The translations under genes and the position numbers were made by a program. Shown one piece after another: positions 16,825 through 26,369 of a stretch of DNA of 64,000 nucleotides. Below the pieces are notes generated by a model. It had not been told where the DNA came from. It ran no database searches and saw only the letters and a program-made list of their open reading frames with translations. How positions within the stretch are numbered: position 1 is the stretch's first letter; every line of letters begins with the position of its first letter. Where the stretch lies: positions 5,942,001-6,006,000 of the forward strand of contig NZ_CP062253.1 of assembly GCF_014863585.1 (NCBI RefSeq), written 5' to 3'. This DNA comes from Pseudomonas gozinkensis (GTDB taxonomy: Bacteria; Pseudomonadota; Gammaproteobacteria; Pseudomonadales; Pseudomonadaceae).

Positions 16825-18939
16825 TCAGAGATCGTTGTAGAACGGCTGCAATGGCCCCTCTGCCGCCGGCCGGCCTTCAGCACCGTAAGGCTTGAGATTG
16901 AGCGATGCATCCATCGCCTGACGGGTCGTGACTTTCGGACTGGCCGGACGCTGGGTCACGGCATTCTCGTCGCCAATGTGGCCCTGCGGAATCACCAGCG
17001 ACGGATGGTCGAACGGTGCGCGCTCCCACGCCACGCGCGGATCGGTCAGGCCGACTTCCATGAATTTCACCACGGCGTCGATTTCGTCAGGCGTCAGGTT
17101 CAGCGCCGTCATGTCCGGGTCGAGGTTGGAAGTGTTGTGCTGGTTCACCGACGGATGCTCGAAACCGCTGGTGTTATTGGCGTCTTCCCCGCGCCGGTCA
17201 CCGCCACGGTTGTAGAACTCCATCACCTGTTTGAGCGTCGAGCGGCTGCCGTTGTGGAAGTACGGCCCGGTCAGGGCAATGTTGCGCAGGGTCGGAGTCT
17301 TGAATGCGCCGTCGACCGAGTCGCGGAAACCGACATTCGGCTTGAGCGAGGCATCGCACGGAATCGCTGCGCTCAACGGCGCCTCGAACGTGCAGACATC
17401 GACGTCCAGCGGATCCACCGAACGGCCACCCTGCAACACGCTGTTGTACTGCCGGGTGAACGACCATGGATTGCCCCACGCATCCGCGCCGCCGAGGGCG
17501 AGGTCTTCCGAAGTCGGGCGTACACCGGTGTTGTAAAAACCGTTGTCGTAAAGGGTGGTCAGGTTGTCGGCCATCACCATCCGTTCGATGCGTTCGCGCG
17601 GATGCATCAGCAGGCGACTGGCGGCGTTGGTCAGCTCCGGCCCGCCGTGGCAATTGACGCATTTGCCTTTGCCGAGAAACAGGTTCATGCCTTCGACCTG
17701 TTGCGCGTTCATCGCGGTGTGATCGCCCTGCAGGTAGGCATCGATCGGCGCCTGATCGGACACCAGCGTGGCCTCATACATCTGGATCGCCAGACCAAAG
17801 AACAGCGGGAAGTTGGCCTCCATCTGCGTATACGGCGCACCGCCCACCAGAACGTTTTGCGTGGCGTTCCACAGCCGGGGCTGGAAGGCGTTCTTGATCA
17901 GTTCGCGATAGGTCGGACGCCGTGCGCCGGATACTGGGGCCAGCACCGAGTCGGTAGACGAAATCCGTTGCTGCTTGAGCATCAGCGTGTCGAGCATCCG
18001 CCGGCCGATGTCGGCAAAGGTACGGCCACCGCAGGACATTTCCACAGGGCTGCCGGGCGGGCCGACGGCTTGCGAAGCGGCAGAAGCATCGTTGAGCGCC
18101 AGCCGGACCTTGGTTGCGACCGTGCTGCGTTCGCTGGTCACGTAGATCCCGGCATCCGGGTCGCGATTGCCGAATGGCGAGAAGCCGTTGAACACGTTGT
18201 TGGCCCGGCCGTCCCAGAAGTTGCGCACGTTGAACGCGGCGTTGATCACCGAAGGCGCATTGCGACCGGTGCTGCGGCGAACGTTGATGCCGCCGACCTG
18301 AAACAGACCGTCCGGTTGCTGAGTGCATTTGTCGAAACGCGGCTGATTGGGTTTGACGAAGTTGGCGTCGAACACGCCTTGCGAGCCGACCACGTCGTCC
18401 GTCGAGTACACGATGGGCGAGTTGCGCTCCAGAGGATTGCTCAGCACGTGGGTCGGGAAGTCGGTTTTCTTCAGCGTGTAGTTCGGGCCGCCCTTGCCGC
18501 CGGACAACGTCGCGTAGGACGCCACGTCACCGGGAATGTCCGACGCCACAAACGGTTTGTTGAAGATCGACGCGACGTTGGCGTTGGTGTGCGCCTGGCC
18601 GGGGTTGAGCTGGTTGGTGATGCGGTGGTCGACGCCGGCGTGGTAGTGGCACGAAGCGCAGGCCGTGGAGCCGTCGCTGCCGATCTCCATGTCCCAGAAC
18701 AGCGCCTTGCCCAGCAGGATCGCGGCCTGGCGATTGAGCACGTAGTCGGTCATCAGGTCGACCTTGCGTCCGCCTTCGGTCCCGGACGGATCGGGGGGCA
18801 CCATCCCGCGCAACGATTGCAGCGAAGGGACTTCCGGCACCGGGGGATCGACCTCGGGGGGGGCGGCGGCCCATGCGCTGTGGACTGACAGCGCGATGGG
18901 TAACCAGAAGGTCAAACGAGCGAGTCGACTGATGTTCAT
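16825..18939 (-). CDS. Large periplasmic di-haem cytochrome c peroxidase/MauG-family protein
   Basis: 704 residues from ATG 18939. A signal peptide (FWLPIALSVHSAWAA, cut near residue 24) sends it to the periplasm. Two CXXCH haem c motifs are visible: CASCH at 94-98 and CVNCH at 427-431. The fold matches di-haem peroxidases (CcpA/MauG), but the protein is about twice the usual ~330 residues, with long inserts between the haem motifs and after the second. It may reduce peroxide or oxidise a protein or small molecule; the substrate is unknown. The frame is open further upstream into the neighbouring dehydrogenase gene, but the signal peptide fixes the start. A sigma-54-like promoter lies ~90 bp upstream. 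Confidence 0.85.
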   Translation of the reverse strand: MNISRLARLTFWLPIALSVHSAWAAAPPEVDPPVPEVPSLQSLRGMVPPDPSGTEGGRKVDLMTDYVLNRQAAILLGKALFWDMEIGSDGSTACASCHYHAGVDHRITNQLNPGQAHTNANVASIFNKPFVASDIPGDVASYATLSGGKGGPNYTLKKTDFPTHVLSNPLERNSPIVYSTDDVVGSQGVFDANFVKPNQPRFDKCTQQPDGLFQVGGINVRRSTGRNAPSVINAAFNVRNFWDGRANNVFNGFSPFGNRDPDAGIYVTSERSTVATKVRLALNDASAASQAVGPPGSPVEMSCGGRTFADIGRRMLDTLMLKQQRISSTDSVLAPVSGARRPTYRELIKNAFQPRLWNATQNVLVGGAPYTQMEANFPLFFGLAIQMYEATLVSDQAPIDAYLQGDHTAMNAQQVEGMNLFLGKGKCVNCHGGPELTNAASRLLMHPRERIERMVMADNLTTLYDNGFYNTGVRPTSEDLALGGADAWGNPWSFTRQYNSVLQGGRSVDPLDVDVCTFEAPLSAAIPCDASLKPNVGFRDSVDGAFKTPTLRNIALTGPYFHNGSRSTLKQVMEFYNRGGDRRGEDANNTSGFEHPSVNQHNTSNLDPDMTALNLTPDEIDAVVKFMEVGLTDPRVAWERAPFDHPSLVIPQGHIGDENAVTQRPASPKVTTRQAMDASLNLKPYGAEGRPAAEGPLQPFYNDL

Positions 18940-19026
18940 AGGCTTCACCCTGACTGTGGTTGTTAAGTGCCGGGCGTCTTGCTTCTTTGAGCAGGCAGTT
19001 CTGGTTAGCACCGGTAAATCGGGCAG

Positions 19027-19042
19027 TGCAATTAATTGGCCA
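19027..19042 (-). promoter_or_regulatory. Putative sigma-54 (RpoN) promoter for the di-haem peroxidase
   Basis: The minus strand reads TGGCCAATTAATTGCA: the GG and GC dinucleotides have the required 10-bp spacing, and TGGC and TTGCA match the -24/-12 consensus. It is 88 bp upstream of the start codon, in a 260-bp gene-free stretch. No activator site was identified. Confidence 0.45.
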
Positions 19043-19144
19043 CTCTTCTGGAAACATTTTGAATCAATAAGCGCAGGGGTTCGGCTGATCAGCGACTTCA
19101 TCAATGCTGGGGAATCAGCCCCGGGATTGGGGAAATCCGGGCAC

Positions 19145-19180
19145 AAAAAAACCGCTGCCCCCGAAGGAGCAGCGGTTTTT
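19145..19180. terminator. Strong bidirectional terminator after acyl-CoA dehydrogenase copy 3
   Basis: AACCGCTGC/GCAGCGGTT stem (19147-19158 with 19169-19180) flanked by A and T runs. On the minus strand it ends in seven Ts, 20 bp after the dehydrogenase stop. Confidence 0.88.
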
Positions 19181-19199
19181 GGAAGGACTGCGTTAAGGC

Positions 19200-21005
19200 T
19201 TAGTAGCCCAGTGCGAAGTCTTCTTCTTTCATGTCCATCAGGTTGTTGGCACCCGACAGCATGGTGGCCACGTGCGTACGGGTACGCGGCAGGATGCGCT
19301 GGAAGTAGAAGCGCGCGGTTTGCAGCTTGGCGGTGTAGAACGCCTCGTCGGTGGTGCCGGCAGCCAGTTTTTCGGCAGCTAGACGCGCCATGTCGGCCCA
19401 GAAGTAGGCCAGGCAGGCGTAACCGGAGTACATCAGGTAGTCCACGGAGGCCGCGCCGACTTCTTCGCGATCTTTCATGGCGGCCATACCGACCTTCATG
19501 GTCAGCTCGCCCCACTCTTTGTTCAGTGCTGCCAACGGTGCGACGAATTCTTTGACGGCTTCGTTGCCTTCGTTGTTCTGGCAGAACTTGTGGACGATCT
19601 TGGTGAAGCCTTTCAGAGCCTCGCCTTGAGTCATCAGCACTTTACGGCCCAGCAGGTCGAGTGCCTGGATGCCGGTGGTGCCTTCGTACAGCATCGAGAT
19701 GCGGCTGTCGCGAACGTTCTGCTCCATGCCCCACTCGGCGATGAAGCCGTGGCCGCCGTAGATCTGCACGCCGTGGTTGGCGGATTCGAAACCGACTTCG
19801 GTCATGAACGCTTTGGCGATCGGAGTCATGAAGGCCAGCAGTGCGTCGGCTTTCTTCTTCTCTTCTTCGTCCACGCCGTATTTGACGATGTCGACCTGTT
19901 TGGCGGTGAAGTACACCATCGCACGGTTGCCTTCGGCGAATGCCTTCATGGTCAACAGCATGCGGCGTACGTCTGGGTGAACGATGATCGGGTCAGCGGC
20001 TTTGTCCGGCGCTTTCGGGCCAGTCAGGGAACGCATTTGCAGGCGATCGCGAGCGTATTTCAGGCCGCCCTGGAAGCCGATTTCGGCGTGGGCCAGACCT
20101 TGCAGCGCGGTGCCCAGACGTGCGGTGTTCATGAAGGTGAACATGCAGTTCAGACCCTTGTTCGCCGGGCCGATCAGGAAACCGGTCGCGCCGTCGAAGT
20201 TCATCACGCAGGTCGCGTTGCCGTGAATGCCCATCTTGTGTTCCAGCGAACCGCAGCTCACCGCGTTGCGAGCGCCAACAGTGCCATCGGCATTCGGCAT
20301 GAACTTGGGAACGATGAACAGCGAGATGCCTTTGGTGCCGGCCGGTGCATCAGGCAGGCGGGCCAGTACGATGTGGACGATGTTGTCGGCCATGTCGTGC
20401 TCACCGGCCGAGATGAAGATCTTGGTGCCGGAAACTTTGTAGGAGCCGTCGGCCTGAGGTTCGGCCTTGGTGCGCAGCATGCCCAGGTCAGTGCCGCAGT
20501 GCGGCTCGGTCAGGCACATGGTGCCGGTCCATTCGCCGGAGACCAGTTTGGTCAGATAGGCTTCTTGCTGCTCTGGGGTGCCGTGCTCGGAGATGGTGTT
20601 CATCGCGCCGTGCGACAGGCCCGGGTACATGCCCCACGACCAGTTGGCTTCGCCGACCATCTCGCTGACAGCCAGACCCAGCGACTCAGGCAGACCCTGA
20701 CCGCCGTGCTCGACGTCATGGGCCAGGCTCGGCCAGCCGCCTTCCACGAATTGCTTGTAGGCTTCTTTGAAGCCAGTCGGGGTTTTCACGCCGGACTCGC
20801 TCCAGGTGCAGCCTTCGGTGTCACCCACGCGGTTCAGCGGTGCCAGCACCTGCTCACAAAACTTGGCGCCCTCTTCGAGAATGGCGTCAACCATGTCCGG
20901 CGTTGCGTCTGCGCACGCTGGAAGGCTCTGATAGTGCGCTTCGTAGCCGAGCAGTTCGTCACGAACGAAGCGAATATCACGCAAGGGGGCCTTGTAGTCA
21001 GGCAT
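19200..21005 (-). CDS. Acyl-CoA dehydrogenase, ~600-residue subfamily (copy 3, FadE1/PA0506 position)
   Basis: 601 residues starting [20 protein letters not shown]. The core motifs are [12 protein letters not shown] and [10 protein letters not shown], and the catalytic glutamate is expected at Glu441 (YEGTTGIQ). It has the C-terminal extension of the DmdC/FadE-like group. Position next to the 98-residue protein and bioD matches P. aeruginosa PA0506, which I recall being called FadE1, a fatty acyl-CoA dehydrogenase. Two overlapping PsrA-like palindromes lie 62-87 bp upstream, consistent with derepression by long-chain acyl-CoA. A strong terminator follows, so it is transcribed alone. Confidence 0.93.
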   Translation of the reverse strand: MPDYKAPLRDIRFVRDELLGYEAHYQSLPACADATPDMVDAILEEGAKFCEQVLAPLNRVGDTEGCTWSESGVKTPTGFKEAYKQFVEGGWPSLAHDVEHGGQGLPESLGLAVSEMVGEANWSWGMYPGLSHGAMNTISEHGTPEQQEAYLTKLVSGEWTGTMCLTEPHCGTDLGMLRTKAEPQADGSYKVSGTKIFISAGEHDMADNIVHIVLARLPDAPAGTKGISLFIVPKFMPNADGTVGARNAVSCGSLEHKMGIHGNATCVMNFDGATGFLIGPANKGLNCMFTFMNTARLGTALQGLAHAEIGFQGGLKYARDRLQMRSLTGPKAPDKAADPIIVHPDVRRMLLTMKAFAEGNRAMVYFTAKQVDIVKYGVDEEEKKKADALLAFMTPIAKAFMTEVGFESANHGVQIYGGHGFIAEWGMEQNVRDSRISMLYEGTTGIQALDLLGRKVLMTQGEALKGFTKIVHKFCQNNEGNEAVKEFVAPLAALNKEWGELTMKVGMAAMKDREEVGAASVDYLMYSGYACLAYFWADMARLAAEKLAAGTTDEAFYTAKLQTARFYFQRILPRTRTHVATMLSGANNLMDMKEEDFALGY

Positions 21006-21066
21006 AGCGATAAACCTCTGCTGATGTAACCGGGAATGAACGACCGCATTGATTTGTTGTGACGGT

Positions 21067-21093
21067 CAAACAGTTGTTTGAAACATACGTTTA
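21067..21093 (-). promoter_or_regulatory. Two overlapping PsrA-like operators upstream of acyl-CoA dehydrogenase copy 3
   Basis: CAAAC-AGTT-GTTTG (21067-21080) fits the published PsrA motif (G/C)AAAC-N2-4-GTTT(G/C) exactly. It shares its last G with GAAAC-ATAC-GTTTA (21080-21093), which fits except at the final base. PsrA is the TetR-type fatty-acid-responsive regulator of beta-oxidation genes in Pseudomonas. Confidence 0.6.
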
Positions 21094-21230
21094 CGCCGAA
21101 ATCTTGTCAAGCGTCGATCTTTTGCCGTTCGTCATCGCATTTTCCGAACGCCGGACACAGCAGCGCGACATGCGCCCGACCGAGCCATGTGCACTGAAAA
21201 AAGATTAGTTGAGGGAGAAGGACTTACAAC

Positions 21231-21265
21231 GAAAAACGCCGCGAACAGTCGCGGCGTCTGGCAAA
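21231..21265 (-). terminator. Terminator of the 98-residue protein gene
   Basis: ACGCCGCGA/TCGCGGCGT nine-base stem with an ACAG loop (21236-21257); leftward it is followed by TTTTTC. It isolates the small gene from the dehydrogenase. Confidence 0.85.
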
Positions 21266-21280
21266 GCGCAGATCAAAAAA

Positions 21281-21577
21281 TCAGGCGAAGGTATCGATGA
21301 TCGTACCGAGCATTTCATCGGAAGCCTTGGCGACTTTCACGCCCAGCTCCGCCTGAAACTTGCCTTGGGCCATCTCGACCATGTTGCTCGCCAGGTCCGA
21401 TTGCTGGGCGCGATCCACGGAACGCAGACGATCGACCTGCACTTCCGAAGACTGGCTGGTGACCGAACGCTCGATGGTGCTGCTGGCGATCTGGCTGGCG
21501 GCCTGATCAACGCGGTTCTGCCCGGTCTGAATGGTGCTCAGACCTGCATAAAAAGCTGTGTTTCCGGAGATTTCCAT
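21281..21577 (-). CDS. Conserved small protein with flagellar rod/hook-like N-terminus (98 aa)
   Basis: 98 residues from ATG 21577 (GAGAG 5 bp upstream); a start 12 bp earlier lacks a spaced ribosome site. The N-terminal pattern GNTAFYAGLSTIQTGQNRVDQAASQIA resembles, over short stretches, the amphipathic helix that begins flagellar rod and hook proteins. The C-terminal part (DLASNMVEMAQGKFQAELG) is also like the end helix of such proteins. No signal peptide or membrane span. From memory P. aeruginosa has a hypothetical gene (PA0505) in this place. Function unknown; the axial-protein resemblance is my reading and needs a profile search. Confidence 0.75.
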   Translation of the reverse strand: MEISGNTAFYAGLSTIQTGQNRVDQAASQIASSTIERSVTSQSSEVQVDRLRSVDRAQQSDLASNMVEMAQGKFQAELGVKVAKASDEMLGTIIDTFA

Positions 21578-21683
21578 GGGAGCTCTCATCCTTGGGAAGG
21601 ATCAATGGGTGCCATTGAACCAGAGGCGTCAGAAAAACACCCGTCAAAAACACTAATGGCACAGTGCCTTGTCATAGCCAAAA

Positions 21684-22364
21684 TCAGTCGAGCAGATCCA
21701 GTTGCAAGTGATCGGCGACCGCTTCGGCGCTGACGGCCTTGAGTTTTGGCACCCGCCCCAGGCAAGGCGCCGGAATACGCTCGGCCAGTGTCGCCAGGTT
21801 TTCCTCCAGCCGCGACGTCTTCGGATCAATGATGTTCGCCACCCATCCCGCCAGTTGCAGCCCGTCCCGGGCAATCGCCTCGGCCGTCAGCAGTGCATGG
21901 CTGATACAACCCAGACGCACACCGACCACCAGAATCACCGGCAGCTTCAGCGCAATGGCCAGGTCCGACAGATTGTCCTGATCCGCCAACGGCACCCGCC
22001 AGCCACCCGCCCCTTCAATCAGCGTGAAGTCGGCGTTCATGGCCAGAATCTCGCGCATCGGTGCCAGCAACGATTGCACGGTCAGCGCCACACCTGCCTC
22101 TCGTGCCGCAAGATGCGGCGCGATCGCCGGCTCGAACGCCACCGGATTGACCTGTTGATAAGTCAACGGCAACGAGCATTCGGCCTGCAACGCCAGCGCA
22201 TCGGAATTGCGCAAACCTCTGGGCGTCACCACACAACCGGACGCCACCGGTTTGCCCGCCGCCGTACTCAGCCCCGCCGACCGCGCAGCGTGCAGCAACC
22301 CGGCGGCGACGGTGGTCTTGCCGACGTCAGTGTCGGTTCCGGTGATGAAATAGGCTGCGCTCAT
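21684..22364 (-). CDS. bioD: BioD, dethiobiotin synthetase
   Basis: 226 residues. The N-terminus has the P-loop GTDTDVGKT (residues 9-17) and the second conserved block [11 protein letters not shown]. It closes the ureido ring of dethiobiotin from 7,8-diaminopelargonate, CO2 and ATP in the cytosol. The start overlaps the bioC stop by 4 bp (ATGA). It is the last gene of the leftward bioB-F-H-C-D operon. The diaminopelargonate synthase gene bioA is not in the window. Confidence 0.96.
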   Translation of the reverse strand: MSAAYFITGTDTDVGKTTVAAGLLHAARSAGLSTAAGKPVASGCVVTPRGLRNSDALALQAECSLPLTYQQVNPVAFEPAIAPHLAAREAGVALTVQSLLAPMREILAMNADFTLIEGAGGWRVPLADQDNLSDLAIALKLPVILVVGVRLGCISHALLTAEAIARDGLQLAGWVANIIDPKTSRLEENLATLAERIPAPCLGRVPKLKAVSAEAVADHLQLDLLD

Positions 22365-23167
22365 AAGGGTTTCTCCAACACGGCGTAGACCACCTGATAA
22401 GTCGCCGGCAAGCCCTGCGGCTGACGGAACTGCTCATAGGCTTCGACCAGCCCCAGAATCCGCGCCCGCCCGGTCAAACCACCCGGCCGGCCAGGGTTCA
22501 GGTTATGCGCGCCCAAGGCCTTGAGTTCGTGGGTCAGGCTGCGCACATCCGGGTAATGCAGGACATGCGGCCGATTCTCCAGACTGACCGTACGCCAACC
22601 ACTGGTCGCGCACATTTGCTCGTAGCGGGCGAACTCGCGGAAGCGGTTGACGTGCACCAGGCCATCGACCTGACGCCAGCTGTCGCGCAATTCATACAGC
22701 GTCCCTACACAAAGACTAGCAAACGCGAAAATCCCCCCCGGTTTCAGCACCCGAAACGCTTCGCCGAGCACCGCTTCGAAGTCCGCGCACCACTGCACGG
22801 CGAGGCTGGAGAAGATCAGATCGCAGGTCGAATCCTGCAACGGCAAACGTTCGGCATCGCCAGCTATAAAGTGCATGGCCCCACCCAACGGCCGCGCGTG
22901 ATTAAGCATGCCTTCAGCGATATCCAGCGCCAGCCCCTCACCAAACCGCTCGGCCAGTGCCCGAGTGAAATACCCGGTGCCGCAGCCCAGGTCCAGCCAG
23001 CGTGCCGGCCGAAAATCCACCGGCAGACGATTCAGCAACTGCGTGCCGACATCACGCTGCAACTCGGCGACGCTGTCGTAGCTGGCGGCTGCGCGAGAAA
23101 AAGAAGCCGCGACCTGGCGCTTGTCAGGCAAGCCGCCGGGTAGCGCAGCAAGAGACAAATCAGTCAT
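22361..23167 (-). CDS. bioC: BioC, malonyl-ACP O-methyltransferase
   Basis: About 268 residues from ATG 23167; a GTG 12 bp earlier is an alternative. SAM-binding motif [18 protein letters not shown] is near residues 60-77. BioC methylates malonyl-ACP so that fatty-acid synthesis can build the pimeloyl chain for biotin. It overlaps both neighbours (8 bp with bioH, 4 bp with bioD), so translation is coupled along the operon. Confidence 0.95.
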   Translation of the reverse strand: MTDLSLAALPGGLPDKRQVAASFSRAAASYDSVAELQRDVGTQLLNRLPVDFRPARWLDLGCGTGYFTRALAERFGEGLALDIAEGMLNHARPLGGAMHFIAGDAERLPLQDSTCDLIFSSLAVQWCADFEAVLGEAFRVLKPGGIFAFASLCVGTLYELRDSWRQVDGLVHVNRFREFARYEQMCATSGWRTVSLENRPHVLHYPDVRSLTHELKALGAHNLNPGRPGGLTGRARILGLVEAYEQFRQPQGLPATYQVVYAVLEKPL

Positions 23168-23891
23168 CACCGCACTCACTTAAAAACGCCTGGATCGCAC
23201 CCGCCACACCGTGGGGGTCTTCCAGAAGAAACGCATGGCTGGCCTGCTCGATCAGCCCGACCTCGACATCCGCCAGCAAGGCGAACAACTCGCCCGCGGC
23301 TTCCGCCGGCACCAGCCCGTCCAGACCGCCAAACAGATGCAATTGCGGGCCTCGAAACACCTGCAAGGCATTGCGTGTATCGATCTGCGCCAACAACTCC
23401 AGACCCGCCATCAACGCCACCGGTGAAGTGTTCGGCGCGCCGCCAAGCAACAGCCGCGACAAACCGCGAGAATCTTGCGCACCCTGAGCGCACAGCAACG
23501 AAAAACGTTTGAGGATCTGACGCGGGTCAGCGCTGCAACCGGCCAGAAATGCATCGAAGGTTTCCCCCGGCATCGCGCTCGGCCACTGGTCATGGGCAAC
23601 AAAAGAAGGATTGCTCGCCAGCGTCAGCAAGCCGCAGCAATGTTCACCACGCCGCGCCGCCAGCTCTGAGGCCAGCATGCCGCCCAGCGACCAGCCACCC
23701 AGCCAGACGTCCTGGGGGATGCGCTCATCGAGTTCGTCGAGCCAGTCCGCAGGATCGCTGGATTCCAGCTCCGGCAGTGGTTCGATTTCCACCGTCAGGT
23801 GTTCGTCGAGCCCACGCAGCGCAGCCGCCAACGGTTCCAGCGGAGAAACCCCGAGGCCCCAACCCGGTAGCAGAATCAGGCGATCACGCAT
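23160..23891 (-). CDS. bioH: BioH, pimeloyl-ACP methyl ester esterase
   Basis: 243 residues from ATG 23891 ([14 protein letters not shown]). An alpha/beta hydrolase with nucleophile Ser68 in GGWSLGG, an acid near [13 protein letters not shown] and His in [12 protein letters not shown]. It removes the methyl group from pimeloyl-ACP methyl ester, ending chain building before BioF. It overlaps the bioF end by 8 bp. A longer upstream start would run deep into bioF and is not needed. Confidence 0.94.
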   Translation of the reverse strand: MRDRLILLPGWGLGVSPLEPLAAALRGLDEHLTVEIEPLPELESSDPADWLDELDERIPQDVWLGGWSLGGMLASELAARRGEHCCGLLTLASNPSFVAHDQWPSAMPGETFDAFLAGCSADPRQILKRFSLLCAQGAQDSRGLSRLLLGGAPNTSPVALMAGLELLAQIDTRNALQVFRGPQLHLFGGLDGLVPAEAAGELFALLADVEVGLIEQASHAFLLEDPHGVAGAIQAFLSECGDD

Positions 23892-25062
23892 GGCTTGGCT
23901 CCGACTTGAGTTGCGCAAAGCAATCGGCCAGTCCTTCTAACAATAGCTGCACCTGTGCCTCGCTGTGGGCGGCGGTCAGCGTCACCCGCAACCGCGCGCT
24001 GCCGGCAGGCACGGTCGGTGGGCGGATCGCAGTGACCATCAGCCCACGCTCGCGCAGCATCTGCGACAACCGCACGGCGCGACCGGCATCGCCAATCATG
24101 ATCGGCTGGATCGGCGTGAAGCTGTCCATCAACTCAAGGCCGATCTGTTCGGCGCCGTGGCGGAACTGGCGGATCAGCGTCTGTAGATGCTCGCGACGCC
24201 AGTGTTCGCTGCGCAGCAGTTCCAGACTTTTCAACGTCGCGCAGGCCAGCGCCGGCGGTTGGCTGGTGGTGTAGATGTACGGCCGGGCGAACTGGATCAG
24301 GCTTTCGATCAGCTCTTCACTGCCGGCGACGAACGCGCCCGCCGTGCCGAACGCTTTGCCGAGCGTGCCGACCAGCACCGGCACGTCTTCCTGGCTCAAA
24401 CCGAAATGCTCGACGATCCCGCCACCGTTTGCCCCCAGCGGGCCGAAACCGTGGGCGTCGTCGACCATCAGCCAGGCGCCTTTCGCTTTGGTTTCCCGGG
24501 CCAGCGCCGGCAGATCGGCGAGGTCGCCGTCCATGCTGAACACGCCGTCAGTGACTACCAGCGTATTGCCGGTGGCTTTCTCCAGACGCTTGGCGAGGCT
24601 GTCGGCGTCGTTGTGCAGATAACGATTGAAGCGCGCGCCGGACAACAATCCGGCATCCAGCAAAGACGCATGATTGAGCCGGTCTTCCAGCACCGTATCG
24701 CCCTGCCCGACCAGTGCGGTGACCGCGCCGAGGTTGGCCATGTAACCGGTGGTGAACAGCAGCGCGCGGGGCCGCCCGGTGAGGTCAGCCAGAGCTTCTT
24801 CCAATTCGTGATGCGGGCCGCTGTGGCCGATCACCAGATGCGAAGCACCGCCGCCGACGCCCCACTTCGAAGCACCGGCGCGCCAGGCTTCGATCACTTG
24901 CGGATGATTGGCCAGGCCCAGGTAATCGTTGTTGCAGAACGCCAGCAACGGCTGACCGTCGACCACCACTTCTGGCCCTTGCGGGCTTTCAAGCAATGGG
25001 CGCTGGCGATAGAGATTTTCGGCACGACGGGCAGCAAGGCGTGCGGCGAGATCGAAAGACAT
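23884..25062 (-). CDS. bioF: BioF, 8-amino-7-oxononanoate synthase
   Basis: 392 residues from ATG 25062, with GAGG 5 bp upstream. A PLP-dependent alpha-oxoamine synthase: PLP lysine Lys236 in [12 protein letters not shown], with DDAHGFG at 201-207 and the glycine-rich [14 protein letters not shown] block. It condenses pimeloyl-ACP/CoA with L-alanine to give 8-amino-7-oxononanoate. A REP pair separates it from bioB by 160 bp, but the two are probably still cotranscribed. Confidence 0.96.
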   Translation of the reverse strand: MSFDLAARLAARRAENLYRQRPLLESPQGPEVVVDGQPLLAFCNNDYLGLANHPQVIEAWRAGASKWGVGGGASHLVIGHSGPHHELEEALADLTGRPRALLFTTGYMANLGAVTALVGQGDTVLEDRLNHASLLDAGLLSGARFNRYLHNDADSLAKRLEKATGNTLVVTDGVFSMDGDLADLPALARETKAKGAWLMVDDAHGFGPLGANGGGIVEHFGLSQEDVPVLVGTLGKAFGTAGAFVAGSEELIESLIQFARPYIYTTSQPPALACATLKSLELLRSEHWRREHLQTLIRQFRHGAEQIGLELMDSFTPIQPIMIGDAGRAVRLSQMLRERGLMVTAIRPPTVPAGSARLRVTLTAAHSEAQVQLLLEGLADCFAQLKSEPSHA

Positions 25063-25094
25063 GCAAGCCTCGACATTCAAGTGACACAGATCCC

Positions 25095-25186
25095 TTGTGG
25101 GAGCGAGCTTGCTCGCGAAGAGGCATTCACATCCGACATCAATGTCGACTGAAGCACCGCTTTCGCGAGCAAGCTCGCTCCCACAG
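25095..25186. repeat. REP inverted pair (GAGCAAGCTCGC type) between bioB and bioF
   Basis: Facing copies TTGTGGGAGCGAGCTTGCTC (from 25095) and TTCGCGAGCAAGCTCGCTCC (from 25162). The centre also contains a short dyad around GACATCAATGTCG. It lies inside the bio operon. Confidence 0.9.
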
Positions 25187-25222
25187 GGGTTTGCATTCCT
25201 TCAGAGGAATCCGCGCAGGTTT

Positions 25223-26278
25223 TTACACCGCCGCGTTGTAGAACTGCTCGCTGCTCTTCTGCTCCACCAGCGCCTGCTCGATGGCGGCCTGATGCACTTC
25301 GTCGGCATGTTCTTCGCGGGCTTCCGGCTGAATGCCCAGACGTGCGAACAGTTGCATGTCCTTGTCGGCCTGCGGGTTGGCGGTGGTCAGCAGTTTGTCG
25401 CCGTAGAAGATCGAGTTGGCGCCGGCGAAGAACGCCAGGGCCTGCATCTGCTCGTTCATCGCTTCGCGGCCGGCGGACAGGCGCACGTGGGATTGCGGCA
25501 TCAGGATCCGCGCCACGGCGAGCATGCGGATGAAGTCGAACGGATCGACGTCGTCAGCGTTCTCCAACGGCGTGCCGGCAACTTTCACCAGCATGTTGAT
25601 CGGCACAGATTCCGGATGCTCCGGCAGGTTGGCCAGTTGAATCAGCAGGTTGGCGCGGTCATCAAGGGACTCGCCCATACCGAGGATGCCGCCGGAGCAA
25701 ATCTTCATCCCCGACTCACGCACGTAGGCCAGGGTCTGCAGACGCTCGCTGTAGGTACGGGTAGTGATGATGCTGCCGTAGAACTCCGGCGAGGTGTCGA
25801 GGTTGTGGTTGTAGTAGTCGAGCCCGGCCTTGGCCAGTGCTTGGGTCTGGTCCTGATCGAGGCGACCGAGGGTCATGCAGGTTTCCAGGCCCATGGCCTT
25901 CACGCCTTCGACCATCTTCAACACGTAAGGCATGTCCTTGGCCGACGGGTGCTTCCACGCCGCCCCCATGCAGAAACGGGTCGAACCGATGGCCTTGGCG
26001 CGGGCAGCCTCTTCGAGGACTTTCTGCACTTCCATCAGCTTTTCTTTTTCCAGACCGGTGTTGTAGTGACCGGACTGCGGACAGTATTTGCAGTCTTCCG
26101 GGCAGGCGCCGGTCTTGATCGACAGCAGGGTGGACACCTGGACGCGGTTGGCGTCGAAATGCGCGCGGTGCACCGTTTGCGCCTGGAACAGCAAGTCGTT
26201 GAATGGCTGAACGAAGAGTGCTTTGACTTCGGCCAAAGTCCAGTCGTGACGCAGGGTGGCAGTGGTGCTGGCGCTCAT
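25223..26278 (-). CDS. bioB: BioB, biotin synthase
   Basis: 351 residues from ATG 26278, with AAGGAA 7 bp before it. Radical-SAM motif CPEDCKYC at residues 59-66. It inserts sulfur into dethiobiotin using a [4Fe-4S] cluster for SAM cleavage and a [2Fe-2S] cluster as sulfur donor; the segment [11 protein letters not shown] with a conserved Cys fits the second site. It is the first gene of the leftward bio operon and is divergent from comF, with 91 bp between starts that must hold both promoters. Confidence 0.97.
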   Translation of the reverse strand: MSASTTATLRHDWTLAEVKALFVQPFNDLLFQAQTVHRAHFDANRVQVSTLLSIKTGACPEDCKYCPQSGHYNTGLEKEKLMEVQKVLEEAARAKAIGSTRFCMGAAWKHPSAKDMPYVLKMVEGVKAMGLETCMTLGRLDQDQTQALAKAGLDYYNHNLDTSPEFYGSIITTRTYSERLQTLAYVRESGMKICSGGILGMGESLDDRANLLIQLANLPEHPESVPINMLVKVAGTPLENADDVDPFDFIRMLAVARILMPQSHVRLSAGREAMNEQMQALAFFAGANSIFYGDKLLTTANPQADKDMQLFARLGIQPEAREEHADEVHQAAIEQALVEQKSSEQFYNAAV

Positions 26279-26369
26279 GGGCGTTTCCTTGGTTATGCTT
26301 GGCTGGCGCCTGGGGAAACGGAATACCCACAGGCACGACACGGATGTTCGGCATATTTAAGGAAGAGAA

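Noticed and set aside
16825..19515. An 896-residue frame that seems to fuse dehydrogenase-side sequence to the di-haem peroxidase
   Set aside because: The N-terminal 190 residues lie out of frame in acyl-CoA dehydrogenase copy 3 and its terminator. A signal peptide begins at 18939, so the real protein starts there.
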